In this document: piece by piece, positions 16,505 through 28,872 of the stretch
How positions within the stretch are numbered: position 1 is the first letter of the stretch
Layout of the letters: each line of letters starts with the position of its first letter
DNA from: Sordaria brevicollis
Lineage: Eukaryota; Ascomycota; Sordariomycetes; Sordariales; Sordariaceae
Direction of reading: 5' to 3'
DNA length: 64,000 bases
Assembly: GCA_033439795.1 (NCBI GenBank)
Contig: JAUTDP010000007.1
Location: 868,001 to 932,000 of the forward strand
Program-made: the position numbers and the translations under genes
Notes under the pieces: model-generated
Told to the model about the DNA's origin: nothing
The model's database searches: none
The model's input: the letters and a program-made list of their open reading frames with translations, nothing else

Positions 16505-18114
16505 ATGCCTCTCGGTATCCAGCGCATCAACGCCAAAAAGTCGCATCCCAATGACCGAATAATCTTCATCAAACCCCTGAAAGGGCCAGACGAAGCCATA
16601 GCCCAAGATTTCCTCGAAAGGATAGCAGCACAATGCCGTACGCCTCTTCCTCCTCCTCCTCCTACTTCTCCAATTACAACCCCCTCCCCCCATATCTTCA
16701 ACATCTCTAACTCTTGATTTCTTGGTAAACAGTCCCCATAATGAAATCCAATCACCTCTCCATCACCTCCCTCGAAGAGTACGAACCCAACCGCGAATTC
16801 GTCGGCCGCAACTTCAACGCCGGCGAAGTGATCCAGCTCGTTTTGAAGAGCCAATCAGGCCACTGGCTCCCCTTCAACTACGTGCAAATGGTCATGATGC
16901 ACGAGCTCGCCCACTGCAAGCAGATGAACCACTCGCGCGCCTTCTGGGCCGTGCGCAACGCCTACGCCGACGAGATGCGCCTTCTCTGGGCCAAGGGTTA
17001 TACGGGCGAGGGGCTGTGGGGGAGGGGAGCGTTGCTGGCGACGGGCGAGTGGGAGAGGAATACTGTCCAGCCGGGGGAGGGGCTGCCGGAGCATTTGTGC
17101 GGTGGGACTTATAGGAGTCGCGGGAGGAAGAGGAAGGTTGCTAAGCCGAAACTGAGTTATAAGGAGCAGAAGGAACGGAGGATATTGAAGAAGTTTGGGG
17201 CTGGTGGGGTCAAGTTGGGAGATGATGAGAAGATTAAGAAGGAGTTGGAGGGAGGGAAGAAGGTGGCCGCGAAGCCGAGAGTCGCTGGTAGTGCGAGGGG
17301 AAGGGAGTTGAGGGCTGCGGCGGCTTTGGCGAGGTTTGAGAGTGTGAAGAAGGAGAAGGAAGAGGAGAAGATCAAGAAGGAGGAGGAGATTGATGAAGAT
17401 GAGACGGAGAGTGGGTCGGAATATGAAGATGAGGACGAACAAGATGGTGTGAGTGCTGTGGATACCAACGGCAAGAAGTTGTTGGATGGCAAGGGGAGGG
17501 GGATGATTAAAGTGTGCGAGGATGAGAACCCGGAGGATCAGGATGCGCAAAAGGAGTTGAGGGAGTTGATGGGTTTCAGCGATGGTGCGAGCAATTCGAC
17601 AGCTCGGCATCCCGTTATCAAACCTGAACCATCGTCGACGGATACCGGGATACCGGAGAGTATCGGCCAAGCTCCGGACATATTGCAGAGGAACAGGCCA
17701 ATAAAGCTGGAGGGCAACGCAAGATCGAAGTCTACACAACCCATATCCACCGTTCCGAGTACGAGAAACAGCAATACCTCCGCTACAACAAAAGCGAAGC
17801 TACCGAGTATAAAACCCGAGCGGGAAAGCCCACCACGACTGAAAGAGAACACGCCCCTTTCATCAATACCAAAGCCTACAACCGAAGCCAAACCGAAAGT
17901 TCCATCGACGAGAACCTGCCCAATATGCTCCTTCGCCAACGAGCCATCGTGCATTACCTGTACAATCTGCGCCAATGTTCTTGATCCGAAGAACGTGTTA
18001 GGTTCCTGGGCATGTACCAGCCAGACTTGTCAGGGCAGTCAGTATCGGAATGCCGGGGATTGTGGTGTTTGCGGTGTATGTGGGGAGCGGAAGCCGGGGG
18101 GAAGTGCTGGGTGA
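16505..18114 (+). CDS. WLM-domain (Wss1-like) zinc metalloprotease with C-terminal zinc finger
   Basis: Exons 16505-16637 and 16733-18114 give 504 residues. The WLM domain fills the first 150 residues: MPLGIQRINAKKSHPNDRI at the start, then the zinc-binding and catalytic HELAHCKQMNH (about 101-111) and a downstream Trp/Asn-rich helix. WLM proteases of the Wss1/SPRTN group cleave DNA-protein crosslinks and SUMO-linked proteins in the nucleus; activity here is inferred from the intact HExxHxxxxxH. The middle is a Lys/Glu-rich, low-complexity linker with acidic clusters. The C-terminus has paired cysteines (CPICSF..CITCTIC, then CTSQTC..CGVCGVCG) resembling a RanBP2-type or rubredoxin-like finger. 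The 95-nt intron has donor GTACGC and acceptor CAG. Whether it is the true Wss1 orthologue or another WLM paralogue cannot be settled by eye. Confidence 0.88.
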
Positions 18115-18744
18115 TCTTTCAATTATAGGCCGAAAGAACTTCCAGGTTGATATCACCACAACTCGACCTGGCTAGGTTTATCACATATTGGTTACATGAT
18201 GCTGAGAGACCTTAACTCGAAGCTCAAAGGCATGGGCACTGGTGGGAGTAAGTAATGTATAATGCTTATTACCGTCGAGACAGCTGTCAAAGAGTGTCTA
18301 ACTTGAATGCCCTACCAGTCTGGGAACCGTCGGGTAAGGTTTTAATTCGAATCGGGATTAAAGACTATAGTTACTGTGCCTCACGAAAGCATAGAACATC
18401 TAAAGCGAACAACAGACGCTTTGCCAAGTCACATCATACGCAAAGACTTTGTGTACACTGAGATTTGACACTTCCGCCGCAAAGCGGCACAGCATTCGAA
18501 CAATATCCCTAAATGGTTCAAGATGATTTCCTTCCTGTCCAGGTTGTCAATGTGGTCGTTTTCTTCTCTTCTCTTTTTTACTTTACGAATTTCATCATGA
18601 CTCTCTCACCACAATCTCTGACAGAAATACAGTATATCATCCATCAAGCCCCATCACATCTCCCTCATATCTTCTCTTCCAGCATCATCCCATCATCATC
18701 TTCTACTCACCACCTAGAAGACACCCTCTCTTCAGGCTCACAAA
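18115..18744. other. Intergenic between WLM gene and secreted-protein gene
   Basis: About 630 nt. The right half (18520-18744) is pyrimidine-rich and probably the promoter and leader of the secreted-protein gene. No gene or repeat seen. Confidence 0.45.
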
Positions 18745-19839
18745 ATGAAACTACCCCCCAATATCCCAACCGCCCTAATCCTCACCTTCCTCTTCTCCCT
18801 CCAAGTCCCCCTCCGCCTCGCCGCCCCTCTATCCCACGACAAACTCTTCCCCAACGAACCCATCCTACCCCAGATCCGCTACGAAAGAATTGACAACGGC
18901 CGCATAACCACACGACACAGTAACCCCAACAGCAACCAAGACTTTCCTCCTTCTTGCCTCCCTGACTCTCTCTCCCTCTCTCCCACCTCCTTTTCTACGT
19001 CTACTGGATCCCCCGCCAATGTCAACGCCAATATCACCACAAACCCACCAGGCCGCTTCCTAGGCCGTCTATCCAAACGAAGCACCGAGAGTACATTCGA
19101 TACAACAGCCATCGAAGCTCAACTAAACCAACTTGACCAACGCCGCCGTCAAAGCTCTCACCCACCCCCATCCGAACCACGAGTCACACACACACTAGGA
19201 CGCTACGCTCGCCCACTAAAACATCTCTTCGCCCACGCCTACCACTCCAAACTCGGTCGCGGCGTCATCGATTCTGACTCCCCCTTCGATACCTTTCCGG
19301 CTTTCCCCCCGGTTAAGAGGATACTAAGCGAGTCAGCAGATGATGACCTCTCTTTCACCAGCTTCGACAACGGGGCCGGGGCTGGGGCTGGAGGCGCGGT
19401 ACCGACGCTGCTAAAGATGATTACCATCGAACCAACCATTACTATCAATAGCACTAGTATAGAACGACGTGGTCCCGGTACCTATGCAGGACCGGGAGCG
19501 GGATCGTATCTAGCTGGTATGAGTCTTGGTGGTGCTGTTCCGAGGCCGAGGGAATCTTCTTTGTGGGAAAGGAGGGACAGTGAACATGGGGAGGATGGGG
19601 CAGAAGAGGTCAAGAAGAACGAGACGAGTTTTATGAGTAGGAGAATTAGTAGGATTGAAAATAGGAGGGAGGAGAAGAAGTCGAATGGGACTATTACGGA
19701 AGAGAACAGTGGCGATGGAAACTTCAAAGGGACGGAGATGGAGAAGAAGAAGGAAGAAGGTAAGGTGGAGAAGAGAGAGGGAAGTGTACGGCATGGAAGG
19801 TATCATAGGATTTTGACGAGTGTTGCTGCGTCGGCATAG
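18745..19839 (+). CDS. Predicted secreted protein, low complexity, many dibasic sites; unknown function
   Basis: Intronless 364-residue ORF. It starts MKLPPN followed by a hydrophobic core (ALILTFLFSLQVPLRLAAP), a good signal peptide. The remainder has no recognised domain and is Ser/Asn/Pro-rich early and Glu/Lys/Arg-rich late. Dibasic or tribasic sites suited to a Kex2-type protease recur (SKRSTES, VKRILSE, IERRGPG, WERRDSE, SRRISR, EKREGSV). One inter-site segment is short and Gly-rich (GPGTYAGPGAGSYLAG). No cysteine-rich effector pattern is evident; only one cysteine is seen, in PPSCLPD. N-glycosylation sequons occur, for example NANITT and INSTS. It could be a wall or secretory-pathway protein, or a processed precursor; both are guesses. 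The signal peptide and a 1.1 kb open frame support a real gene. Confidence 0.68.
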   Translation: MKLPPNIPTALILTFLFSLQVPLRLAAPLSHDKLFPNEPILPQIRYERIDNGRITTRHSNPNSNQDFPPSCLPDSLSLSPTSFSTSTGSPANVNANITTNPPGRFLGRLSKRSTESTFDTTAIEAQLNQLDQRRRQSSHPPPSEPRVTHTLGRYARPLKHLFAHAYHSKLGRGVIDSDSPFDTFPAFPPVKRILSESADDDLSFTSFDNGAGAGAGGAVPTLLKMITIEPTITINSTSIERRGPGTYAGPGAGSYLAGMSLGGAVPRPRESSLWERRDSEHGEDGAEEVKKNETSFMSRRISRIENRREEKKSNGTITEENSGDGNFKGTEMEKKKEEGKVEKREGSVRHGRYHRILTSVAASA

Positions 19840-20361
19840 ATTTTGGTCTCTTTTGTCTGGTTCTTCCTTTTGTTGTGTATATCTTCTGGAATTAACTGTT
19901 TACTTCATATATAGGCTTTGTGGTTCATGGGTTTATTCGAGAACGAAAGGGAAAGCCCATAGGGCTTACGTAGTGCGATTAATCAAGTTACACTCATAAA
20001 ACGGGTTACATTTCAAACACTCTCAGGATGATAATGGCATATTTAGAAGAACGAATATTAAGACATCAAGCGGCAAGATAGTCACAATCAAACCAACATA
20101 CAGGTGCTTTTATGGTCATTTGATTTGGAGTCATGGATATCTCTAGCCATATTCTAAGCATACAATCGCTCTCTACAATAACTCCAATAGCCCAGCTGCT
20201 AATATGAAGATGGGTAGGGTAAAACATTGTAGAACTGTCAATGAAGGAGGGTAATGTACGATTGTCCAAGCAATCGCAAAGCCTCTCCTGTAATAAGCTC
20301 TGAAAGATTTAACACGGTAATAGACCACGAGTTTAGATAGCACATGGCAGCCATCCATCTG
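19840..20361. other. Convergent intergenic region
   Basis: About 520 nt between the 3' ends of two convergent genes, AT-rich, presumably both 3' UTRs. Nothing else visible. Confidence 0.5.
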
Positions 20362-23300
20362 TCATTGGTTTGCTGAGCCGGTGCATGCCACCAAAAAGGC
20401 CTGCCTTGCGTTTCTCATCCACTTACACATACATTTCCTGAAGCCTCTGGGCTGTGGCTTGGTAGTGTCGGTTGTGTCTCCGTCAGTTACTGGTAGGGCT
20501 GTACTCGTCGAAGTCATCTTCTGCCTGACGTAGCTGGTTGTGACTGGTGAAGCCGGGCAAATATGCTCACACGTCTCTTTGTTCTGCTGCCTAGACGTTA
20601 GAGGTTCGGTTGATCGAGATCTAGGCTGAGCAAGACGGTCTCGGATGCGAGATAGTGTTCTTTTGGGTCGACGTGGATGACGATCGCTGAGAGAGAACGA
20701 ACTCCATATTTCGCAAGGTGATAGCGGACGGATACCCCTCATCGACCGGGAAGCCCCTACTGGAGTTCTTGCCTCTTGTTGACATTGTGGTCTCGAAGAC
20801 GCTGTGACAGGGGTTGAAGTTGCAGATGCGAGGACAAACGCCTTTTCCTCTGTACACGTTCCGCAACCTACGCCGTGTCTATCAGAAACACTGACGGTAT
20901 CCAACATGGTAGGGCCGCATCCCTTCTTGAAGGAGAACGCCGAAACCTCCGGTGGGCTTGTCATATCCACTGCCGCGGTCCCTACGAGGACAGGGTTCTG
21001 AAGTTTCTTCAACTCCTCTTGCGCTCTAATCATGGCAGCTCTCGAAACTTTCAACTTTATGCTGTTGCTAACCGATTCTCGCGAGAACAGGTTCTTGCCA
21101 AGGTCTTTCTGATCTTGTTCATCCGCTGTCATCGCCACTGTTGTCTTGAAACCAGAATGAGGTTCGTGTATAATCTCCGGAGCGCTCCCAAGAGCATTTT
21201 CAGGGCGGATCACTGGCAGGATGCGATTCCGAACTCCTCGTGTGCCGACTGAGGTGCCGTAAAGGCAAGGCTCACTTCTCGCTGGACTGGATGGCAGATC
21301 CGGCAGTGCTTTCATGAGCTTTGGGACGCTGTTTTGCAGTCTGAGTCTCTTGGCTGGCGAGACGGGTAAAGGTTGTAGTATGACGGGCTCTGATCGACTG
21401 GTAGTGCAGGGTGCATCCGGGGAAAACGGCATCGAGAATCCACTAGTCCGAATGTTGGGCAGATTGACCTTTCTCTTCTGGCCAAAAGCTTTAGGACTTT
21501 TAGTCCTGAGGTATTCTTCTAGCCCACGGGCTTGTTCCTGTTCGCCTTGACTTTCCTGCCAGTCCGGTAATGGCTGATTTGCCAGCACCAGGTCCTCAGC
21601 CTCTGCAGATGACTTCGTGGAGCCCCTCGTCAAACTGGGAGTGGGTAGGTAATCATCTTCAGAAGCGGATTTTGCAGCAACGTCGAGGTAGTCTACAAGA
21701 GATGCTAGATCAGACAGGCCCGGCTCTATCGAGAAGAACTTGCTTCGCCGCAGGTAACCACTGAAAGTTGACGGAACTCTTTCCCTTGGGTTCAAAAGAG
21801 ACGATTGACGCTTATCGAGGGGTTCCGAATTAGACCTGTAGAGAGAGGTTCTCACTGACAAAGGATCTTCTGGCTGGGGTACGTGCATCGATTTGTTGAC
21901 CAAGCTTGACCTTTGGTGGTCATCTCCGCTTTCTTCCGGGCCGTTGTTCTCATCAGGCGGTATTACCTGCCTGGCTTCAACCTTCAATTCGTCTGGAGTC
22001 TCGCCTGGAGTCTCATCTCTTGGCATTGCTGTATCGCCCTCTTTTCCTGAGATACTAGCGCGACAATTGTGTCCACTCATACTCTTTTCGGTACTGGGAA
22101 CAACGGCAGTCGGCGGAACCACCAATATGTCGTCTTCGTTGGCTTCCTTCCTTCCTACACTGAAACTGCGCGCTGCTCCATTGTCAGGGTAGTCGAATGA
22201 TCGTTCCTCACCCTCGTGCTCTTCAATCGAGTCAGGGGTAATATTCAAATCCTGAGACTTCAGGGACTTTGTTCCCGGAAAGTGATACTGCGGATCCTCG
22301 TAGGCATCCTCCAGAGGAGGGCAGCGGTTCATCTCCACGAAGGGGACAACACTACCATCACTTAGTATCCTCGCTCTGTGCATATTGGGTGCTCGAGTTG
22401 GGACCGGCGCTAGGGGTCCAGCCCAAGCGGAATTGCCATCAGGAAAAGTATCAAAGTCCTCCGAGTAGTCATAGTAAAATGTTCCGTTGCGCTGAGACCC
22501 GTATCTCATGTCGGATGAGGTGCCTGAAGGGGAGCGGTACATATCGACGATCGAAGTCAAACTTGGCGTTCTTGTACTTTGGTCGGATGAATCCATTTCA
22601 AGCTGCCTACGGAGTCCTGGACCCCAAGCAGAGGAGCCGCTAGAGTTCGTCCCGGGATAGTGTCCAGGGGCCGGCCTAGAATTATGGCTTGATGAAGACG
22701 AAACCGATCCATATGGATGAAGTCGAGACATGGCGGGTCCTGGTCTGCGACCATATTGGGCGTAGATGGGCCTATACGAGCCATGTATGGTTCGCTGGGG
22801 ATGTTAGTAACCTCACAGATTGTAGACAGGGTAGGTAGCAAACCTGAGAAGCTCGGTCGATCTCGACCATTCTGCTATAATCCACGGCGCCACTTTCTGT
22901 CACAGCGGGAGAGGACGGTCGAACTCCCGGGCGCTTGAGCCTCGTTGGGTAGGGAAAAGGCGAGCGAGGTCGCTGTAGAGCTGGACCACTGGCCTGGCTT
23001 TGCATGGTCCCTGTAGATGACTTGTTGGGCAGCGCTCGAGAACTACAGCTCGTCATGGAGAAAGACCGCTGATCATCGTGGTATTTAGGCGAGAATGGAC
23101 TGTGAGTGGATCGTTGGCTATTAGAGGCATACATGGAGATGATCTCTGAAGCCGTATCTCGGTAGGATGGAAGACATCTCCGATCGTCTCTAAGGCTGCT
23201 GTGGGTATCAAAGCTGTCGCTAGTCGAAGGTCTTGTGGGAACAATGTTGCTCAGGGGGGTTCTGGCTCGTTTCGGGGCTGTCAAGCGAGGAGTGGAAGCA

Positions 23301-23596
23301 GACTTTGTCTGTCCATGACGGCTGGGCGTAGGCGGACCTGGGATGTTGAGAGTAGATATAGACCTGACCGGTCTAATGGAGAACAAGCCAATATCGCCGG
23401 TCTCTGTTGTTGTCCTCAACATACTCTCGAGCGGTCCTGGCGATGGAAAGATGCCCGTATTCGCGTCAGGGTTTCGCAGAGGCCGAGAGAAGGCATGAGG
23501 TGAAGGAATTCCAGGATTCCTGCCAGCATCGGCATCATACCTGCGACCGAGAGTGCCATGACTGGCAGCACGTCTTGCTGTCCGTACTTGGTCCAT
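20362..23596 (-). CDS. Large serine-rich disordered protein of unknown function with basic Cys/Trp C-terminal tail
   Basis: Exons 23596-22844 and 22794-20362 join in frame (…DRASQ then RTIHGSYRP…) to 1,061 residues through a 49-nt intron (donor GTTTGC, acceptor CAG). I recognise no domain. Composition is rich in Ser, Pro, Thr and Arg with many short SP/TP and RxxS sites (for example PGPPTPSR, RTPLSNI, SPAKRLRL), suggesting a phosphorylated, disordered scaffold. Arg-rich patches such as PKRTLSRIRDR occur near the end. The last 30 residues are different: RGFRKCMCKWMRNARQAF, a basic amphipathic stretch with two cysteines that might bind membrane. The start at MDQVRTARR is the first in-frame ATG; a separate 272-codon open frame overlaps the 5' end in another phase, so the true 5' structure may include more exons. 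Confidence 0.72.
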
Positions 23597-26475
23597 GAGA
23601 ACGAGTGTGATTCAGCGACGCCGAGCGAATGATTGAGTGAGTATCCAATGGGAGATGAGTGCTGGTTGTTGTTTAACAGTTGCACCAACACTCCAAAAAG
23701 GGTCATAAAGCTGTTGACTCCCCGATGTTTGCTGGAGGCCCCAAAAACCGCCCGACCGAGGTAACCAAGCAGCGACGCGACTTGAGTGTCTGTTAAAGAC
23801 GACCGAAAAGCCTCGAGATTCGGGTGGGTGTCGTTGTCGTCGCCATCTCCAGGTCCGTCGCGGGACTGGAGACTTGGTTGCTGTGTGGTCGGTGAATGGA
23901 TAGTTGGCGGTGTTCGGTGGAAGATGGCCGTGCTTCCTTGAGTGACCATCGATGAATGTGGTTTCGTTTGAAGGTTGATTCTGTACTTGGTGCCGGCTCG
24001 GTTACTCAGTGAATGGGAGGAAAGCACAAAGGTCACCCGGGGACACCAGTTGTTGCCTTTCTCATTCGCTGCCGTGCTGTCTCGCGCCTGGCGCATGAAT
24101 GAATGAGATGTCATTGAAGACACCAGTTCCAAGACAAGGGAGGAAGGCACGATAGACATTCGGAGTCCATTCCATTCTTCAGGGACCGACTCAAATTCGA
24201 TGCTCCCGGCCACCAAGATTCTTTCGAGTCTCACTCTCCATAGTATTCAGCAATCCCGTTTATCCCTTCCTTTATTTCTCGGCCTCAGCTAACCGCTTGA
24301 TCTCGCCGTCCGGGCCATATGAAGAACTTCAGTTTGACCCACTAGAGTCACAATAACACCAAAACCATGGCCTCAACGTGATTCGTTCTTCCTGTCTTTA
24401 TGGAACCTTCCCTCGCAGAATTCGGCCGCGTAAGACACTCGTCTCTTAATCTCGACATAAACAGCCCAGTCTCCGGTGACCGTGACATACAAGATCTGAG
24501 CCGGCTGCCAGCACTTCCCCTTGCTTGCGGCATCGCATTCACTCTCACAACGATTTCCTTCCATCGATGCGGGCAGACCTATACACTGACATCGATCTTC
24601 TTCGCAGGGCCAAAACCATCATGATCTCATGAGCACGAAAAGTTTCCTGACACATCAATGATGTAACAAACCTAGCCCGTTCGATTCGGCACTCATCTAG
24701 AACATCAAACTGTATCTGTTTGACCGTCAGCGCCTGTGTTGTGGAATTTCTCGAACCAAGGTCGGCGGGACTTACTGATCCATGAAACCTGGCGAACCAT
24801 CCGACGGTGCCTGGATGACAAGCATCAGTTACTTCAGCGACTTCGTTGCACGTGCATCGCCATAACAACGACGACGGGAAAACATCCGCCTATGGCCGAT
24901 ATCTCTTCCGAGCATACCGTGCTGTTACGCTCGCCTGTACAGTCCCAGCCGCGTTGAGTGCTGACTTCCGAAGGGCAGCAAAGTTCCGCCGAGGAGATCC
25001 GAAGCTGACAAGATACCTAGATAGGTAGCGATGTGGGATCTTGCTGGATTTATACACAAGACTCGGATCCTCCAAGTTCAGCTGACCAAGCTGAGCTCAC
25101 AAGCTCATTCCAATGGACATCGCCCGTAACACATATTTCACTTGAAATGGCTGACAGGCACTCGATATGGACCCGTGGCAAGATCTAAAGATGTCAAGTT
25201 CAAATTGCCCGATGTGGAAGACGGAAGCAACTGCTCGGCGGATACGGTCCCGTACTGCCACCCAGTGGAGCTTCCGGTCCCTGGAGACCCTGAAAGGAAC
25301 GGCGTTGCGGCAGGCGGCATAGAGATGGTGGTTCTTGGCTTGCGGGGAAAGCTATCCTGATTCACAGGAGCCCATTCCCTTTTGATGAAACCCCAGTGAT
25401 GCAAGGTGGTCGGTTCGGGGTCTACGGGGCGGGAATAAAAGGGGTTCTTGTGCAGGAACGGATGAGATTGTTACTGTGAAGAAAAAGAGGTGGCCAACTG
25501 GTTGTTTGGGAAGGTCCGGAAGAACAGTGAACAGGCAGCATGTGAATGTTTTTGTGATCTCGAGTTTCGTGATGTGAAGGGAACTTTCCCCATCTTGGAG
25601 ACGAGTATCCATGGAAAACAACAGTGGTGCAACTCTTTTAACGGGTTGAAGTGATGATCCAATATGAAACCCAACAAACAGAAAAACGCCACCTGTTTCC
25701 GGGCAGGTTTGAAAATGTTGACAGTAAAGACAGCGACAAAGTTGCCGCCCCTGGCATCGGATCCCTTTCTTTCATCCTCGTTGACATGGAGTGTGAATGT
25801 CGGATGGTTCCCTTCTCTTGGTCTTGAGGTTCCCCCCTCGCGGCAGCTTCCCCACCCTCCCAAGGATCAGCCGCCGGCCCCGCGAGCGATTGAGCTCTTT
25901 GACCCTGGCGCCCTGCCCTGCATTGAATGGTTGCCATTGCGGCCACTGGCCACTCAGCAGGCCCCAAGGCTGATTGACCACTGGCGTGTACCATTTTCGT
26001 ATAGTGGCGGAGAAGACACCTGTTCACTCGTCGACCGACATGTAAGCAACCTGGCTTATAAACACGGGTACGGTGGGAAAGATAAAACATTAAAAGCCAG
26101 ATATCCCCCTTCCTCCACTTGTTGCCTTCACCTCCGCCCTGCCTCCATCTCTTTTGCTTCCGGGACATTTTTCCATCTTTACTCACCTTCTCCCAAACAG
26201 TCCCAGCTTCTCCCATAATCCCAGGCCCCTTTTTCTGCCTTTAAATAGCCCAGAGTAAGTGGTATCCACTTTCCACGTTTGCCCCGCCAGAGCTGCAGTC
26301 CTTCCCGCCCGGCGTTGAACAGATCCCATTCACCTCCGTACTCCGTCCTTCCTGTCCCACTGCTATAAAAGCCCAAGGAGACGGCTTTGGGAATTGCAAC
26401 CTCCGAGCACCACACTTTTTATATACCAACTTTCAACTAACTCCCGCTTCCCCAGACAGCCGGGAATTCATAATC
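23597..26475. promoter_or_regulatory. Divergent intergenic region upstream of PDI
   Basis: About 2.9 kb between divergent genes. The left 640 nt hold a 272-codon minus-strand open frame (23416-24234) that overlaps the disordered-protein start; it is discussed in the findings. From 24,250 to 26,000 there are only short overlapping ORFs of non-protein-like composition. The final 500 nt are pyrimidine-rich with TATA-like sites, consistent with the promoter of the strongly expressed PDI gene. Confidence 0.5.
26364..26370 (+). promoter_or_regulatory. TATA box of the PDI gene
   Basis: TATAAAA lies 106 nt upstream of the PDI ATG, after a C/T-rich stretch and followed by a plausible 5' leader. Position and perfect match support a core promoter element. 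Confidence 0.6.
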
Positions 26476-28059
26476 ATGCACGCCCCTACCAAGTTCGCCC
26501 TCGGGCTTCTCGCGGCCGCTGCCGTTGCTACTGCTTCCGATGTTATCCAGTTGAAGAAGGACACCTTTGACGACTTTGTCAAGACCAACGACATTGTCCT
26601 TGCCGAGTGTAAGCATACATCGCCACAAATTCCTTGGAGACAACAACTCTCTTGCTAACAATGCCCTTCTCCAGTCTTCGCCCCTTGGTGCGGCCACTGC
26701 AAGGCCCTCGCCCCCGAGTACGAGGAGGCTGCCACCACCCTCAAGGAGAAGAACATCAAGCTCGCCAAGATCGACTGCACTGAGGAGTCCGAGCTGTGCC
26801 AGCAGCATGGCGTCGAGGGCTACCCTACCCTCAAGGTCTTCCGTGGCCTCGACACCGTCTCCCCCTACAAGGGCCAGCGCAAGGCTGCTGCCATCACCTC
26901 CTACATGATCAAGCAGTCCCTTCCCTCCGTCTCTGTCCTTACCAAGGAGAACATTGAGGAGTTCAAGAAGGCCGACAAGGTCGTCATTGTCGCCTACTTC
27001 GATGCCACCGACAAGGCCGCCAACGAGACCTTCTCCAAGGTCGCCGATAAGCTCCGCGACGAGTACCCCTTCGGTGCCAGCAGCGATGCCGCTCTCGCCG
27101 AGGCTGAGGGTGTCACTGCCCCTGCCATTGTCCTCTACAAGGACTTCGACGAGGGCAAGGCCGTCTTCACCGAGAAGTTCGATGCCGAGGCCATTGAGAA
27201 GTTCGCCAAGACTGCCTCTACTCCCCTCATCGGTGAGGTTGGCCCCGACACCTATGCCGGCTACATGTCCGCTGGCATTCCCCTCGCCTACATCTTCGCC
27301 GAGACCCCCGAGGAGCGCAAGGAGCTCAGCGACGCCCTCAAGCCCATCGCTGAGGCCCAGCGTGGTGTTATCAACTTCGCCACCATTGACGCCAAGGCTT
27401 TTGGTGCTCACGCCGGCAACCTGAACCTCAAGACCGACAAGTTCCCCGCCTTCGCCATTCAGGAGACCACCAAGAACCAGAAGTTCCCCTTCGACCAGGA
27501 GAAGGAGATCACCGCCGACTCGATCAAGAAGTTCGTCGATGACTTTGTCGCTGGCAAGGTTGAGCCTTCCATCAAGTCCGAGCCCATCCCCGAGACCCAG
27601 GAGGGCCCCGTCACCGTCGTTGTCGCCAAGAGCTACAACGACATTGTCCTTGACGACACCAAGGATGTCCTCATTGAGTTCTACGCTCCCTGGTGCGGTC
27701 ACTGCAAGGCTCTCGCTCCCAAGTACGATGAGCTTGCTACCCTCTATGCCAACTCCGAGTTCAAGGACAAGGTTGTCATTGCCAAGGTTGATGCTACCCA
27801 GAACGACGTTCCCGATGAGATCCAGGGCTTCCCCACCATCAAGCTCTACGCTGCCGGTGCCAAGGACAAGCCCGTTGAGTACTCTGGCTCCCGCACTGTT
27901 GAGGACCTGATCAAGTTCATCTCCGAGAACGGCAAGTACAAGGCTGCTCCCTCCGAAGAGGCTGAGGAGTCCGTTGCCGCTTCCGCCGAGTCTGGTTCCT
28001 CCACCGAGACTGGCACCGTCGAGGAGCCCGCCAAGGAGACCAGCCACGACGAGCTTTAA
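26476..28059 (+). CDS. Protein disulfide isomerase, ER lumen (HDEL)
   Basis: Catalyses formation and isomerisation of disulfides in the ER. Exons 26476-26608 and 26675-28059 give 505 residues, the usual fungal PDI length. A signal peptide (residues 1-20, core FALGLLAAAAVATAS) leads to thioredoxin domain a with APWCGHCKALAPEYEEA, then domains b and b' without cysteines in the active position, domain a' with APWCGHCKALAPKYDELA, an acidic tail and the C-terminal retention signal HDEL. Both CGHC sites are intact. The 66-nt intron (donor GTAAGC, acceptor CAG) splits the codon just before FAPWCGHC. Strong codon bias and a TATA box fit high expression; regulation by the unfolded-protein response is expected for the family, but I could not point to a clear element. 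Confidence 0.98.
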
Positions 28060-28872
28060 GTGGTCAGTCGGTCGAAACAAATTAACAATATTTAATATCA
28101 CATCAAATATGGGATTCACTGGGAAACATGGTCTTTTTATGATGGGGCAACAGTAGCAACTTTTACGTCGGGGAAAAGCGAACCTTGTGTGCGAAATCTG
28201 GGGGTTAGATACCAAAAGGCATGTTTGTTAAGGGAATTTCAATATAGTCTTGTCAGTTTATTAGCGGAATCTACAAAAAAACACATAACCTCAAGTTGTC
28301 CTCGTGGTGATCATGATACTTTGGCGCATCTCATTGTCTTTGTACTCTTTGTCTGGACTCGCTCGGACTGAACTGGACAGACACCTTGACGTCCTTATCG
28401 CGATCCTTATCAGTTAGCTCACGGCAAGGACACGTCCACCCGATTGACTTTCTGCCTCCGTACCCCGCCCAATTTGTTTGGTTTTCACTGATTGGCTGAA
28501 GCTTCTCGCACCACTCAAGATCCCTGTCGTAGCTGTCACGACCGTTGCGGGCGCTCGCTGCTCGCCTGCCCCCGGTCTGACGATAGAGCTACTGACCTGA
28601 CGTCGTTTCCCCGGTTCGTTCGATAGCTTCGGGTTGCAGCCCAGCATTCAAAGATTCACCACGACGAGTTCCATTCGCTTTCCCAACATCGCAATTGTTT
28701 TCCAACAACATACCAGTCCATCGATACCCGCGACGATCGACCATTCCGAAGTTTTAATCCAACGATTTACACAACGAGCACACGGCCGAACGAATTCAAT
28801 AGTCGCAATCGCATCGCAATTGACATCCCAAACCGATCTTCGATTTCTAACAAGACACAACAAGACACAAAA
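28060..28872. other. Intergenic between PDI and small mitochondrial protein gene
   Basis: About 810 nt: PDI 3' UTR on the left (AT-rich), upstream region and leader of the next gene on the right. The stretch 28,640-28,870 is rich in short A/C-type motifs typical of a fungal leader. No gene or RNA seen. Confidence 0.5.
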
